From the NCBI GenBank assembly GCA_036971475.1, contig JBAIZL010000003.1:103425733-103489732 (forward strand): a stretch of 64,000 bases of DNA, written 5' to 3'. The position numbers were made by a program, and so were the translations under genes. The notes under the pieces are model-generated. The model had not been told where the DNA came from. It was given only the letters and a program-made list of their open reading frames with translations, and made no database searches. This DNA is from Prosapia bicincta. Its lineage: Eukaryota; Arthropoda; Insecta; Hemiptera; Cercopidae. Shown piece after piece: positions 27,253 to 49,555 of this stretch; positions within the stretch are counted from its first letter, which is position 1, and every line of letters begins with the position of its first letter.

Positions 27253-29020
27253 ACCCTGAAACACAAGCGCCAGGGTGGAATGCACCCCAGGCCTTCTATT
27301 TTCCATGAAAGGAAAACTAGTTTTTTGTTTACACTAACATTTGTCCAGGTACTTTTCCACTATCCTCCCCCCCCCCCACTGGCCTACAAAAGCTTGACTA
27401 GTTCAAAGAAATATGAAGGTAGCAAAACAAATGTAGCTATGTAATATTTATCCTTTAGTAACAGTCTATGTGGTGTTTTATTATACTTACATTTAACTAT
27501 GATTCTACTATTAAAATTTTAGGCCGAGTGCAGCTCCAAATACAGAATAGGAGTACAGCACAGTTGTAGTAAATTCTTAGAAGGACCTTAAATGACCTTG
27601 AGATATCTCTTTTTCTCCACTCATTAAGGGTTGTCATTGTTTTCACAGTGTTCACTGATTGGTCACACTTTGGCCATTTCCCACAGAGACAAAGACCTTT
27701 ATACTTATTGTTGGGAAACCCAATTCAGTATTTATGGTTGTAAAAAGAACAATTCATGTGGGTGTGGTGGGTTAGTGACCTTTTGTCATGGACTGTACAA
27801 TGAGCTTAGGTCTACAACTGAAGTTTATGATTGAGCCAAGGGCCATCTTAATGTAGCTAAAACATTAATATGATTCAGCATATGCTAAGGGAATGTGAAT
27901 GAATCGTGCTTGGGATTAAATGTGAAGAAAATCTTTTTTGTAAGTCAAGCTTAACACTACAAAAATCAGCTGACTTTCTACTCACTCAGAGACTCTCATA
28001 ATATTAGTATCGCTGTGTCAAGCCCAATTTGCCTTGTTTGGATTTATATTTGTAGAGTCTTATATGCGATTCATATTTTTGACCACCTTAAATTGCCTTG
28101 ACCCATATATATGATCTTGATTTTCTATTCTTTTGTGACACTTCATTTTTTTATATTTTAGGAGTGTGCCTGCATTTCTCTTGGAAAGGTTTTTTGTTTG
28201 TCAGAATTTTTAAGCAATTTTTTAGTCATGTACTCTTCAAATTTATTGTGGTTTTTTCAGCTAGAATAGATTGAGACCATCTGCCTTTACATTTTACCTA
28301 TTTATTGGATATCCCAGCAATTGAAGTAGTTTACAGTCATGACAGAATCATTTAACTCATTTACTTGACAATGTACATTATTTGTATTTCCTAGCTTTAA
28401 TGTTCAGTATATCTTTGATAAAGTAGACCAAAACATTTCTTGCTGAAGATACTCAAAGTATGTTACAGATTTAGCTAGAAACATCAGATAAAAGTATACA
28501 TAGGTATTTTCCTTGGAATTAGGGATGTGTGTAGTAGAGGGGTCAGGAATTTGGAAGTTTCCTGAAATTTCTACAAAAATTATTTTATTTGTACAAATAA
28601 AAAAACTAATGAGCACATGCTCTAGAAGGTCATATAGAAAATATTTCGAATTTTTAAAATCTTAGTTCTCAAAAGCCACCCTCCACCAATTACTGGCTAC
28701 TGCTCTAGCAACCCACTCGTCCTGCCCTTGTGTGTGCAATAATATTAATGCTATACACACAACACAAGACCTAGACGTCTAAAAACCAAGATAGGAGAAT
28801 CATATGCAATTGAGAGTAAATTATAAACTAGAACCATAAATTCCACTAAGGAATTGTTATGAAACCACTAAATTTAATATAACACAACTTCTATTATCAT
28901 TCCTGTAGTTCAAGTGCGCACAGAAGTTGAACTTGTACCAATAAATGTATGCAAATGAAGGGTTGTCCACCCTTCTGAATACAATGACTTTAGGGCTCCC
29001 CTTTCTTCAAGCATTGATTA
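27253..29020. other. AT-rich unique sequence
   Basis: Contains a C homopolymer (about 27367-27378). No exon of the downstream gene was recognised here, and no RNA gene. Confidence 0.5.
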
Positions 29021-29236
29021 TTTGTTACTTGTGCAGTCACCATGCTGATACAGGTCTTTCTTCCTATTTCTGTTTCCTATACACACAGTATTAGATAATA
29101 TTATTAAAGATGATTTCACGGCTTTGTATTTGTTACTTGTGCAGTCACCATGCTGATACAGGTCTTTCTTCCTATTTCTGTTTCCTATACACACAGTATT
29201 AGATAATATTATTAAAGATGATTTCACGGCTTTGTG
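29021..29236. repeat. Two-copy 108-bp tandem duplication
   Basis: tttgttacttgtgcagtcac at 29021 repeats at 29129, and the copies are essentially identical through ttcacggctttgt. The high identity suggests a recent event. Confidence 0.93.
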
Positions 29237-37485
<8,249 letters not shown>

Positions 37486-37560
37486 TAATGAGATGCTAGG
37501 TAAGCTATAAGAGAACCCTAGTGGTCCCTCTGTGGCATAACAGACTTTGAAGCAATAGTC

Positions 37561-37898
37561 GATCTCAGTCGAAGTGTGCTCAATAATATCAGGAGTTTAA
37601 TATCACAGTCAATATCGCTGTGTTGATACATTCCCCGATGTGTTGATCTCAGTCGAAGTGTGCTCAATAATATCAGGAGTTTAATATCACAGTCAATATC
37701 GCTGTGTTGATACATTCCCCGATGTGTTGATCTCAGTCGAAGTGTGCTCAATAATATCAGGAGTTTAATATCACAGTCAATATCGCTGTGTTGATACATT
37801 CCCCGATGTGTTGATCTCAGTCGAAGTGTGCTCAATAATATCAGGAGTTTAATATCACAGTCAATATCGCTGTGTTGATACATTCCCCCATGTGTTTA
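37561..37898. repeat. 84-bp minisatellite, four copies
   Basis: gatctcagtc recurs at 37561, 37645, 37729 and 37813. The copies are almost identical. Because 84 is a multiple of three, the minus strand stays open across the copies (a repeating 28-residue frame with Met), but nothing else suggests that it is translated. Confidence 0.95.
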
Positions 37899-38775
37899 GG
37901 TCTCCTTGACTTTAGCAAACCAATAACCAGGGATTTTTCTGTTGAGAGCTTCTTCCACCATTAGACTATAATAGGGCAATGCTGCATCCTGTTGCGAAGT
38001 TACTTGTATAGCTTTACATGTATATATATTTAGAAAGTGGAGTTCTAACATGCCCATGTAGTTAGTGCTCCTGATTGTATTCTCTGCAAAAATATGGGCC
38101 ATGAGACCACAACATTTACCTTAGGTAAATTTAGATTTATTCAAACACTCATTAGGTCGCTGAGAACCCCATATTTGGCTGTTATAGCAGTTTAGACACT
38201 TATTAATGTGGAAAGTTCTGCCTCATCCTAAAAAAAAGTTCTGTAAAGTTAATTTGAACTATCCATCGTGAATGCTATTTGGAATATCAGTAACAAAGTC
38301 AATATGTTTACTTCTGCTGGTTGAATTTTGTAAGCATCTAGTCTCAGATGTTAATGAAAAAAATTTGAATTGTGGTTTTTAGAATATGTAGTTTTTAGCT
38401 GGGCTGAACTTCTTAGAAATGTTTAATATTTTCTCCCTATGTCCACTATGCCAGTCGAGCAATTTCCTTATGTCTATGCTTCCAGTATGTTTGAACTGAT
38501 GAAACGAAGGATGAATAGTTTTATTAGTGAGGGCCTATATAGGTTTCCACCAATAGTTAGGCAAAAACATTATTGCACAACAATCACTGATTTAAATCCA
38601 ACGTACTACAAAATTACTTGACTCCAAAGTGACTGCACAATTCACAGTCAATGCACAGCATGATGACGGTTGTATATGTGCACAATTACTTCAAAGTCAA
38701 CTAGTTGGTCGTAATGAAATTCATACATTTTGTCTGTAGTATCACATTAGTTTCGTATCAATTTCTTCAATATTA

Positions 38776-39361
38776 CAGTAGAGTCTTGAAAACCCTAGTC
38801 CCGATATTTTGAGCTTCCGTTAAATTCTAGTCTATAGCTATTTGAGCCTACTGCTTGAACAAAAATGATGAGTCGGGCTTCCAAAAAATATATCAGTACA
38901 GCATGCAAACAAAATGTGTCAGGCTTCCAAAATATCTTTTTATTAATATGGTATGCAAAGGAAATGAATTGGGCTTCCAAGAAATGTTTATAGCCGTACG
39001 ATATTCAAAGAAAATGAGTCTGGCTTCCAAGATATCTTTATATCAATACGGTATGAAAAAGAAATGAACTGGACTTCCAAGAAATGTTTTTATGAATATG
39101 GTATGCAAAGGAAATGAATCGGGCTTCCAAGATATGTTTATATCAGCTCGGTATGTAAAAGAAATGAATCGGGCTTCCAAGAAATGTTCATATAAAGTTC
39201 TATAATAAACTTATTTAGTGTATTTTTAATTATAGTGTTCGGATTCATTAAAACTCTTTGTTTTTTACTAATGCACAGGAACGTAGTTCAGTGTAATCTG
39301 AGTTTTCGGTAATCTGAGGGGGTCTCTGTCCCCTCTACCTCGAATTATCGAGACTCCACAG
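38776..39361. mobile_element. Pogo/Tigger-like non-autonomous element, copy 1
   Basis: The ends are TA|cagtagagtcttga (left) and, on the opposite strand, TA|ctgtggagtctcga (right), so terminal inverted repeats are flanked by the TA dinucleotide duplicated by pogo/Tigger transposons. Near the left end it reads cccgatattttgagcttccg, as in the copy at 52027. The interior holds seven 50-bp tandem units (gcttccaa at 38877, 38923, 38973, 39023, 39073, 39123 and 39173). No transposase is encoded, so mobilisation would have to be in trans. Confidence 0.78.
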
Positions 39362-40903
39362 TACTTTTAACAGTTCAAAATCAAAACTACATACAGCTTA
39401 TTTTATGTCCCTGTATTTAATAAACATTTTCATATCAGTAATTTATAGATTAGAAAATAATCTGTTCAAAAATGTAGGGTTAAAATGATTTGTATTCACG
39501 TTATTGTACAAACTAATTTTTTTTAATGATTTGGCAAATCAATTGATGAGATCAGTATTGTTCTCTTAGATTAACATGAATGTCAGCAAGATCTGTTGAT
39601 CTATCTTTCTTCATTCTGGATATCATCCATGTTTTCAGTTCCCTGAGTCTTCTAGCAGAACAAATAGGAAGTATGGAGCACAACCTTTAACTATTTGTTT
39701 AATTAGGACTGTATTTTTCATAAGAATATTCACACATGTAGTTATACTCCCATTGTTTGTATACATAGTATTTCAGTTTATGTTTTAGTGTTGAAAGAAG
39801 AGTATTTGTGCAGTAGTTGGATCTAGTGATCTTTGTAAAACTTTTTGAAATTGACATTTAGTAAAATTGAATGACAATAGCATAAGTCTGAGACACCCAA
39901 TGACTCCTTAACATGAGTACAGATGATATAGAGTAAGGTAAACTCAGTAGGGGTTTGTAGCCTACATATTTGTCATTATTAAAATAATAGACAGGGGATA
40001 TACATTATTTACATGGGACAGTAACTGAGAGCATAGCAAAATGCTGATTGTCATACAAGTAATGTTCTCCAGTTTTTTCAACTACTACAATGAGTGTACA
40101 AATCACATGTGACCTTAAAAGCAATTTGTAGAAGTACTGTAACAAATCAGCACTAAACAGTAAAGTATTAAGGGAGTATTAGTGTATTTTCAAAAATTGA
40201 AAACTTGTGCAGTTATTGACACAAATATTTATATAAAATGTTAGTATTATATGGTTAAAGTAGCTTCTTTTAAGAATAACATTTCTAACTAAATTATACT
40301 ATTTGCCAAATTTTTTAACTCTAATTAATTATATCTTGTTCTCTCCATAGTTAAGAAACCCAGAGCCTTGTATTTTATGATCTTTTTTCAGATTGTAGTT
40401 TCTTAATGTCTTAATTTTGTCTGGCTTCATTCTATGGCTTCTGTTCGATATCAGTCATGGCTGCTGTTTAAAACTAAACTCTTGGCTTCTATGAACACTG
40501 TAATTTTTGTTAACTTCAATAATGCGATTCTATTCACATTTTTCTTCCTCTTATTTTTTCATACAACCTTTTTTAATAAGTTGTGGTTATACTTCACGTG
40601 TATACTCTTGGATTGTAGTTCTGAATGAGAGATCTAAATCTAGTCACAAATCATTTGATATTTTCTAAAATATTCCACTTTAAAAGTAACAAAACTTGTT
40701 TAATGTATTTTAAATACAAAGGTTTTAAAACCAAGTTTACAAGTGGTCTAATTCATGTCTTCAAATTTTATTTTGGCGAGATGGCAAACGCTATTTATGA
40801 TAACAAACATAGAAATCGAACGCAGTTAGTATGCTCAATATATTTATTTATTTTTCGTTATGATTACAATTAGGAAAAAAATGATAGTTATTACATAAAC
40901 TGA

Positions 40904-41838
<935 letters not shown>

Positions 41839-42567
41839 TAGGAAATACAACAATACTGTATTATTTTTTCAGGAATCATTGTTGACGTTTGTCTTAACAA
41901 TTTCTGAATCCTAGAAATTAAAAATGTTTCGTCACATTTTCATTTATTTAGAAGCAAATGTATAACACAATCATAATGGTTGAAATTTACATAAAAATAA
42001 TGGCAAAGCCCTGTTTTATTCATTTTCATTTGTCATTTTTGTAGGTAAATAGGAACAGTTATTTTTCAAAAAAATATGGTTTCTACTTTGTTCATCATTC
42101 AAAACATTATTTTACCATGTTTTTATTAGTTCGGTTTCTGTCATATCTGTCTGTCTGCCCAGGTGGAATTTGGCAATCAAACTTCCCAAAGAGCTAGGTA
42201 CCTAAAATTTTAAACTTAGGTCAGAATTATATGACAATACAATATTCACTCAGTTTCTTATCTCTACATTTGTTTAAACAAATCAAATTGGGTTCTAGCT
42301 AGCTTACTTGTTAAAACAGCTGTTCTACAACATTCACTCTTTTTAAGTTTGTTTAAACATTATTCTTGTGTTGAGACGATGGGTTTTATCAGATCAAACT
42401 CTTGATGACCGCTGAATATTGATTTTAGTTTCATCATACCTGCACTTGTAATATTGCTAAATAGCAGCAAGCCATTCTCATTTTTGTACAATGGTACAAT
42501 ATACTTAGTAAAAAGTTAACCGTTATGTATTAATTTCTTCATTTTAAGAAATATAAAAAGAGTTTTT

Positions 42568-42812
42568 GAAGTTAATATATTACTATTGTAAGTAATTTTA
42601 TCCACCATTAAGTGCAATGATTTTACCTTGAGTGATGAGGCACCTTTCGATCACTTGACCATTGTCGAATTACTAATTACTTTTTTTACAAAAAAAAAGT
42701 AATGGGTGATTCGACAATGGTCAAATGACCGAAAGGCGCTTCATCGCACAAGGTAAAAATCATTGCACTTAATGGTGGATAAAATTACTTACAATAGTAA
42801 TATATTAACTTC
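42568..42812. repeat. 245-bp near-perfect foldback element
   Basis: Arms of about 115 bp, from gaagttaatatattac inward and mirrored to gtaatatattaacttc, surround a loop of only about 10 bp near 42690 (A/T runs). A transcript through this intron would fold into a long hairpin. No transposase or convincing target duplication; probably a MITE-like element. Confidence 0.9.
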
Positions 42813-45800
42813 ATAAAGTCAGTGAAATGGAAAAACAATGGCTAACATAAAATATCAAGAAAAAAAAGAGTTTTTATATGTTTAAGTTTTATAGTATTTA
42901 TTTATAAATTCATTTACATAAAATTTATAAATAAAATTTAATTTTGTTTATCATTTTTAATAACACATAAAAAAAAATTAATTGGAATAATTTGTTAACA
43001 AAAAAGCATACAATTTTATATTATAATAATGTTTATTAGCACTTATTTAGAATATATATTAGACACAAAATTGAAGACATTTTTCGGAGTTTATTAAACA
43101 ATTAATTGTTATAATATTATAACTGAAATAAAGTGTAGTTTCGAGTTTATACATGTGTTTATACGCAAAGTATTGTAACAGTTAAACAAAACAAATTTAT
43201 TATTACTATTAAAACTAAACCAATCCATAACGGTTGAAATTTCAATTCCCATATTTGAAAGAATCAGAAGGAAACAAAATACAAAAACCTGGTATGTAAG
43301 AAGAAAATAACTCAGAAACTAATTTCAGAAAAATGTAATTTATCTAACAAATGTAGATAAAAATTAATAATAATAATACTTTGTATTTCAGAAAAGTCCC
43401 AAATACAATACAGGCAAACTAGGAGAAAATAGAATGCTCTTTACATGTTTAAATACTCTGGCATCTACAAGATTTTTTATTAATTATAATTTCTGTAGAT
43501 TATCTACATTATTTGTATACAATTACCTCTATCGAAAATTCTTTTTTAATTGAATACAACATTGCCCTTTCATAGGTGTTTAATTTGATAACATAATCAT
43601 GAATAGAGAAGTAAATTGTCTTTATAATAATACTTAGTCATTATTAGTTGGTTATCTATCTAATTATCCAAGTGAATGGGGGGGGGGAGTATGATTTTAT
43701 GGATAAATAAAAACCAAGCGATATATTTGATTTACATGCCCAATAGAACTTTATTTAGATGTCTCTCCAAACAAGCTTTGCCAAAGGCGTCCAAGACATA
43801 CACATACTGTAATATTAACCACCTACACAACTCAGTGCTGAGTTGCTCAACAAAGTTTAAAGTATTCTAACACCATAAAAACCAATTTTGTTGAAAGAAA
43901 ATGAACAATAAAACTCATGACTAGCAAGAAAATAAATACAGTAGTTACGAAAAAATACACATTTTGATATCACAGTTACAATTTTAAAAGGTCACAACTA
44001 TAGTTATAATGGCAATCTTGTAACTAGAATATTTATTTTTTGTTTGTAACCACAGGTTTTCTTTGTCTAGATTGTAATTTCTACTACATGTTCTATATCT
44101 ATTAATATACACATTAATTGGTAAAACACACTTACAAAACAAGTTTTGAAATCATAATATCAAAACAACTCCAACATCATGAAGTATTAACAGATGAATA
44201 CATAGTTTCTGAGAGATCAGAAAAGTCTAGTTTGTGACCACTTGCCATTGGACATAATACTGAAACCATGTGACGTGAGTGCTGAGAAATTCGTGTAGGT
44301 TATCGGTTTTCAAGCATCAAATGGTAAAAATATGGAATGTGTGTAAAAAAATAACCTATGTTTTGCTTAACTCAATCCACAACAATTTTGTTTATATTTT
44401 CATCTCAAAAACGCAAAACCCTTTCAATAAACAAAAACAAAAAATAATATGTTTCTAATCAATAATAAACATTTAATAATAACTGAACAAAAAAATTCAG
44501 TCAATTTGAGGACACTTCAGGAAAATGGTGTGACAAAAACATTTTGTTTTATGTCGCCAACCCAAACAATCAAAAAATGTTTCTTCTCTTTTATGTACTA
44601 TGTTTTATAGATTATGTTGGTTTAAATAAAAATCACTTTATTTTTTTAAATGATAAGTATCATAATTATTAATTATAAAGTAAGGTCCAATTTCTCATTA
44701 AAAATGAACCATCACAAATTTTTAAACAAGTTTCCTAATGTAATTCCTTGTCTATCTCTATGGTTTTACACATTTGACTTTTATTTGAAAAATTTTCAAA
44801 ATTAACTAGACAATTTTTTATCTCGAAATCGTAAAAATGTGCCGCTAGTGAGGATAATCACGATATTGCATATTTCATCTTGTCATCCGTGCCAAAGCAT
44901 TTGCTGCTGAGAGATTCTTTTAGGCTGGGAAACAAGTGAACATTTCTTGGTGATGTTAGGACTGTATGTACTATAATTATTCAATTTACTATGGTTCTGA
45001 AAATCTAAGTAGATTTTGGATTTGATTAGCATAATGAGGTTTGGCATTCTATGCAGCAACAAATTTCCAGAATTTAGGAGGCTTATTCACTATTGAATTT
45101 TTGAAGTTTAGTCAAAGTAAATTTCAAAGTAAGTTACTTCAGTTATATATGTGCCTTGCTGCGTAATCTTGAATAACAAGAATCCATGTCTATCTAAAAA
45201 CACAGTTATCTCATAGCTTTGTGCGCTTGGCTTTGATTGACTGGTAATATCTTGTGATGCCATTTAACCTATTTTTCATGAAAAAATATTCACCATGATA
45301 CATTAGTGGTAGAGATCATATAGATGTCAATTTCTTGTCTTTGTTAATTCTACATGGAATTTCATCGTTGTTTATTTGGTCCAAGAGAGTTTATTTTTTG
45401 TACAAGATTAGACACCTGTGGTATCTAAAGGATATTTATAGCCTCAAAACCTGCAGTATAGATATGGATAGATACTAATAGCCTATAAGTTTTACTTTTA
45501 TCAGGCTTCTGGATTATAGCCTTTATCAGTTTTTATGTCAATTGGACTTTCTTGCTCAGTATAGTTGTTAATCGGTGTCAGTCAGTAGATGATTTTTGTT
45601 GTGTCGTACTGTGCCGAACGTAGAAAATCTGTGGTAGTCTGCAGAATTTAGAGAAATTCTAAACCTAAAACTGGGCCTACTTGTGTAAATATATGTAAAT
45701 ATTTCTATAATTAGTGTATTTTTGTGTATATCTGAAGTGAACAAAAGTAGTGGGCGCCTAGAATCTAACGCAAACTTCAAACCGTAAGTAATTAATTTTG

Positions 45801-47011
45801 TTTTTTACTAATTAAGATTACAAATAATTAACAAATTATAAAGAAGGTGCAAAATAATTGCACCGGTATAAAATATATAATATTTAGTGCGTTATAAGTG
45901 AGAATATTTTTGTAGTAAAGTAGAACTCAATTGACACGAATTAATTCGAACCCACTTTATCCAGAATGGGTTATTGAGTGATGATGGGATTCTGGAGTTC
46001 CTTGGATAATGTTCTCTAATACCCCTTCCTTATCCTACCAGTCACTATTTGTTTTTATTTGGTTTATATTCAGTAAGCTTCATGAAACCCAACATGGGCA
46101 CAACATTGACACTATGTACTTCTAAGGGCAATAAATACCAAGGCAAAATGGGTTGTTTATCTCACAAGGCATGCCTGAAGTTGGTGTGTGTTTCTGCAAC
46201 ATTTTGTAACCCTCATAAGTTCATTCTTATCAATGTTATAATTCTTTCTTGTATAAAAAAATTAAAATATACAGATGTTAGAAAAGATATGATTTATCTA
46301 TCTATACTACTGTAATATAGATAAAATGAAAAATACTACTCGAGTTGTATGAGTGAATTTTGAAGTTTTATAGTATAGCTTGGTATTGAAAAATTAATTT
46401 TATTCTACTTTTATGTGTACTTTTCCTTTAACAATAAACGAGGTTTTTTATTCCATATATTTTGTAGAAGTTCATTTTAAGAGTAAAGCATATTCATGCA
46501 GGCTTAGAAAACATATTATGTGCTTATACTTTAAACATGAATATGAAAAAAGGGTTAATTACTTACTATACAAAATTTATTGATTTAAAGAAATTGAATA
46601 TGTGAATCGAAAGGCAAGACTAAAACTTTTATACATTTTTTGTAATAATATCATAACTATTCTCCACTTCACATCAGCTAAATAATGTCAACTAAATAGA
46701 GAGATTAAAAATTATGCTGCAGCAGTTGATCAAAACCTAGTTTCACTGGCTCTTTTGTTGATGGTTAAAGTGAAGTCTCATTTTCCTTGTGTGTTGAAAA
46801 TCAGCTATCTAAGAGTTTATGCCGTTTTGAGGTGTAAGATTATCCAACTTCGTTAAACAATTTTATAAATTAAAGATTGATTTGTAACTTTTAGCCATTA
46901 AATTGAAATGTATTGATGGGAGAGTACACATGTTATTTATCTTGCTTTTTTATAAACTCTGCCATTGATATTGATAATTGATACTCCAGCTGTGTACGTT
47001 TTGGGTATATC

Positions 47012-47014
<3 letters not shown>

Positions 47015-47097
<83 letters not shown>
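47015..47097. repeat. (AC)n microsatellite
   Basis: About 41 AC units ending 106 bp before the acceptor of the next DOT1L exon. CA tracts near splice sites can bind hnRNP L-type proteins in animals; an effect here is only a possibility. Confidence 0.98.
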
Positions 47098-47101
<4 letters not shown>

Positions 47102-47203
47102 GGGAAGAAAGAGAGATACTCAGAACATAAATCAGTTGTTATATTTTATTTTTTTTATCAGTTTTTAAGTACCAAAAATTTACAGACCTGTTTTTATTTT
47201 CAG

Positions 47204-47245
47204 TTGGAGAGATATTTCCAAAAGTACAAGAACCCAAGATCGAGG
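47204..47245 (+). CDS. DOT1L: DOT1L exon e: 14-codon microexon after the catalytic core
   Basis: Acceptor ttttcag, donor agg|gtaagc, 42 nt, phase 0 on both sides. It encodes LERYFQKYKNPRSR, matching the helix that follows the catalytic domain in DOT1L proteins (a LE-x-YF pattern after DRT). Because it is a multiple of three in length, skipping it would keep the frame. Confidence 0.93.
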
Positions 47246-47461
47246 GTAAGCTTTAGAAGACTGATATGATCAGCTTAAGCTATTAGATATTTAATTGTTA
47301 AACTACATTAGAAATAATTTAACAGAAAAAGATATAAATTATATATTTGATCTTAGTCATTTGTAATAATATAACAAATGAGCAGCAAAAGTACAATATA
47401 CTCCAAATAAATTTGAAATAGTTTTATCTAATTTGAATCATTATAAAATAATATGTTTTAG
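47246..47461. other. DOT1L intron e-f (216 bp)
   Basis: Short AT-rich intron, donor gtaagc, acceptor ttttag. Confidence 0.9.
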
Positions 47462-47744
47462 AATTCTGTGGCTGCCGCAGCTGTTGCAAATGGGATAGCA
47501 GTTGATGTGTCTAGTGACAATAATAGCAACAGTACTACCAACAGCACCAGCAACAGTAGTGGACGCACTGCACGAGATCGAGCAAGACGGGACTTGACAA
47601 AACAACTAGATTCAAATTCCACGGATACAGAGAGCGAAGAAACCGATAGCTCTGAACTTCCTAGGGTTACAACCAGGAGAGCATGGAGCGACTACTGTAC
47701 TAATAAAGGTCGAAGTTCGCAGAGTGAAGAAGAAAACAATAATA
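47462..47744 (+). CDS. DOT1L: DOT1L exon f: Ser/Asn-rich acidic linker
   Basis: 283 nt, entered in phase 0 after ttttag and leaving one base into a codon at aataata|gttagt. It encodes an Ala-rich start (NSVAAAAVANG), a low-complexity Ser/Asn/Thr run, a basic patch RTARDRARRDLTKQL, an acidic stretch TDTESEETDSSE and then TTRRAWSDYCTNKGR. The RRAW-SD motif recurs in insect DOT1L proteins. The donor is chosen because its phase matches the next exon exactly (split Ser codon). A non-spliced reading would stop two codons later at 47747. Confidence 0.9.
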
Positions 47745-48080
47745 GTTAGTGGAGAATACCGTGATACCGCATGCTTCAAATATCAAATTTTTATGGTGTT
47801 GGACATTTTAATTAAATTTTTTTTTGAAGCAGTTGTCAGAATTTAAATCGGTTTTAAATTTAAACACGAGGGCTTATAATTACCTTATATAATAAGATCC
47901 CGTTAAAAAGATAATTGACATTGTTTAACGTTTGAATCTACAGTTTGCTTTTTTAATATTATTCATCTGGGCGGGCTATTCCAATAACTTATTATATTTC
48001 TTGAATTTTGTAGTCCATTACGTTCCATCCTAACTAATCACTTTTATATTAGTTTATGTCTATCTAAACTTTATTTTTAT

Positions 48081-48190
48081 TTTGTAAAAACTTACTGAGA
48101 CAGAACGTTTTCAATCACTCTGTGGCGATCTTCACTGATAAAGATTGTTACAGAGGAATCGAAAACGGTGTCTTAGTAAGTTTTTACAAA
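48081..48190. ncRNA. Head-to-head pair of degenerate hammerhead motifs (Penelope end remnants)
   Basis: The minus-strand copy keeps GAAAACGTTCTGTCT and a gatcg-type helix II strand, but CTGATGA has become cagtga. The plus-strand copy reads ctgataa instead of CTGATGA, keeps gattg/gaatc and GAAA, and has aacggt instead of the palindrome aacgtt. Both end in the same tail as at 22577 (agtaagtttttacaaa), and together they form an inverted repeat about 110 bp long. Both cores have lost essential positions, so neither should cleave. They mark Penelope terminal sequence in this intron. Confidence 0.7.
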
Positions 48191-49555
48191 TTAACAAAAT
48201 AAATTAAAGTTTTGATGGTCAGTCATAAACTAATATAAAAGTGATTAATTATTATATTTCTAATATTTTTGTATAAATATGCTAATATTTATTAAAACAT
48301 TTTGAATTTTACACATACACTTTTTTCACAATACACTTCTACTTGTAAAAATTTTGTTTAAAAAGAAAAAAAATATCCTTTTAAATTTATTTTGAAGTTC
48401 TAATGGTTTCTTAAAGATGTTTTGGGTTTAATTTCTCAATATTCGGCTCATGACCAGAGCAAGTTTGTTAATTTAAAATATAGGAGTCCCTGTATTTAAG
48501 GTAATGGCTCAATTGGCCATACAGCTTTTATTTTTTTTGTCTTTTAAAAGATTAGAAAAATTATTTTTTTATATTACAATTGTTAATTATAATTACTTTT
48601 AATTATATTTTCCGAGTTGACTGGTTTTAGAATAAAGTTAGCGGTGAATATATTTTTCAATACATACAATTTTGCTCCAGTATAACCTCGTTAAAACAGA
48701 CTAACTGCAGCTGAGGCTTGTTTATTTAATGAAAGTATGTTATATACCGAAAAGTTATCTTTAAATTGTTTTAAATTCCAAATAGAATGGTGGAAATCTA
48801 GAAAGGTTGGGGGAAAATGATTACGAACATGTTTATGTTTTATTTACAATGATTAAAAATCATTAAACACATTCCTTGTACAGTAACACAAAATTTAATG
48901 ACAGTGTGAACAATTTTCTTTTAAATAACGTTTAGTTAGAAAATTATCAGATTGACATGGAAAGTAATTTGAGGAGTGTTTTAAGGAAGAGAATTCACGT
49001 TTCAATCCATTGACCCTCTGGGTAAGAGAGGCTATATATTTGTTTACAAAACGTATCTTAGGTCTTAATAAATTAGTAATATAAATATTGCTAATATGTG
49101 TGCGCTAATTACAGTTCTATTGCATCATTTTTAGAGAAGTACCATTTGGGAGATGGTATAAACTAGAGACAGCAGAGGTGTAGTTATCAGGCCAGTCAAG
49201 GTATTCAGAATTCAGTTAATTATAAGCAATGTCCAGTTTAATAGGGTCTGTTACAATGAGCCTCTACATCACATACTCAACCACCATATATAACTTCCGT
49301 TAAGTAAGAAATACAGTGGATTTTGGTGGTTGGATACAAGTTGAAACAAAAGCTAATGTGTGTTAAAACAAAAAATACACCTGTTGTATGATCTAAACAG
49401 CCACATATTTGTTTCAGTATTTTCCCCAGGTAGTGTAGCTACCTGATGTATTGAAAATGTCCACTATATACAGTACATACTGAATATGTTCAGATAGCAC
49501 AGAGAATAGGCTCTACCATGGACGTTATCTACATCCTTTTGAAACATGCTTATAA

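Noticed and set aside
45930..46020. Possible further pogo-like terminus (tagaactcaattgac...ttccttggataatg)
   Set aside because: The ends are too diverged to pair, and no TA-bounded element could be defined.
47468..47749. Reading exon f through to the stop at 47747 as the DOT1L C-terminus
   Set aside because: Splicing at 47744 joins in exact phase to exons g to i, which carry conserved DOT1L sequence.
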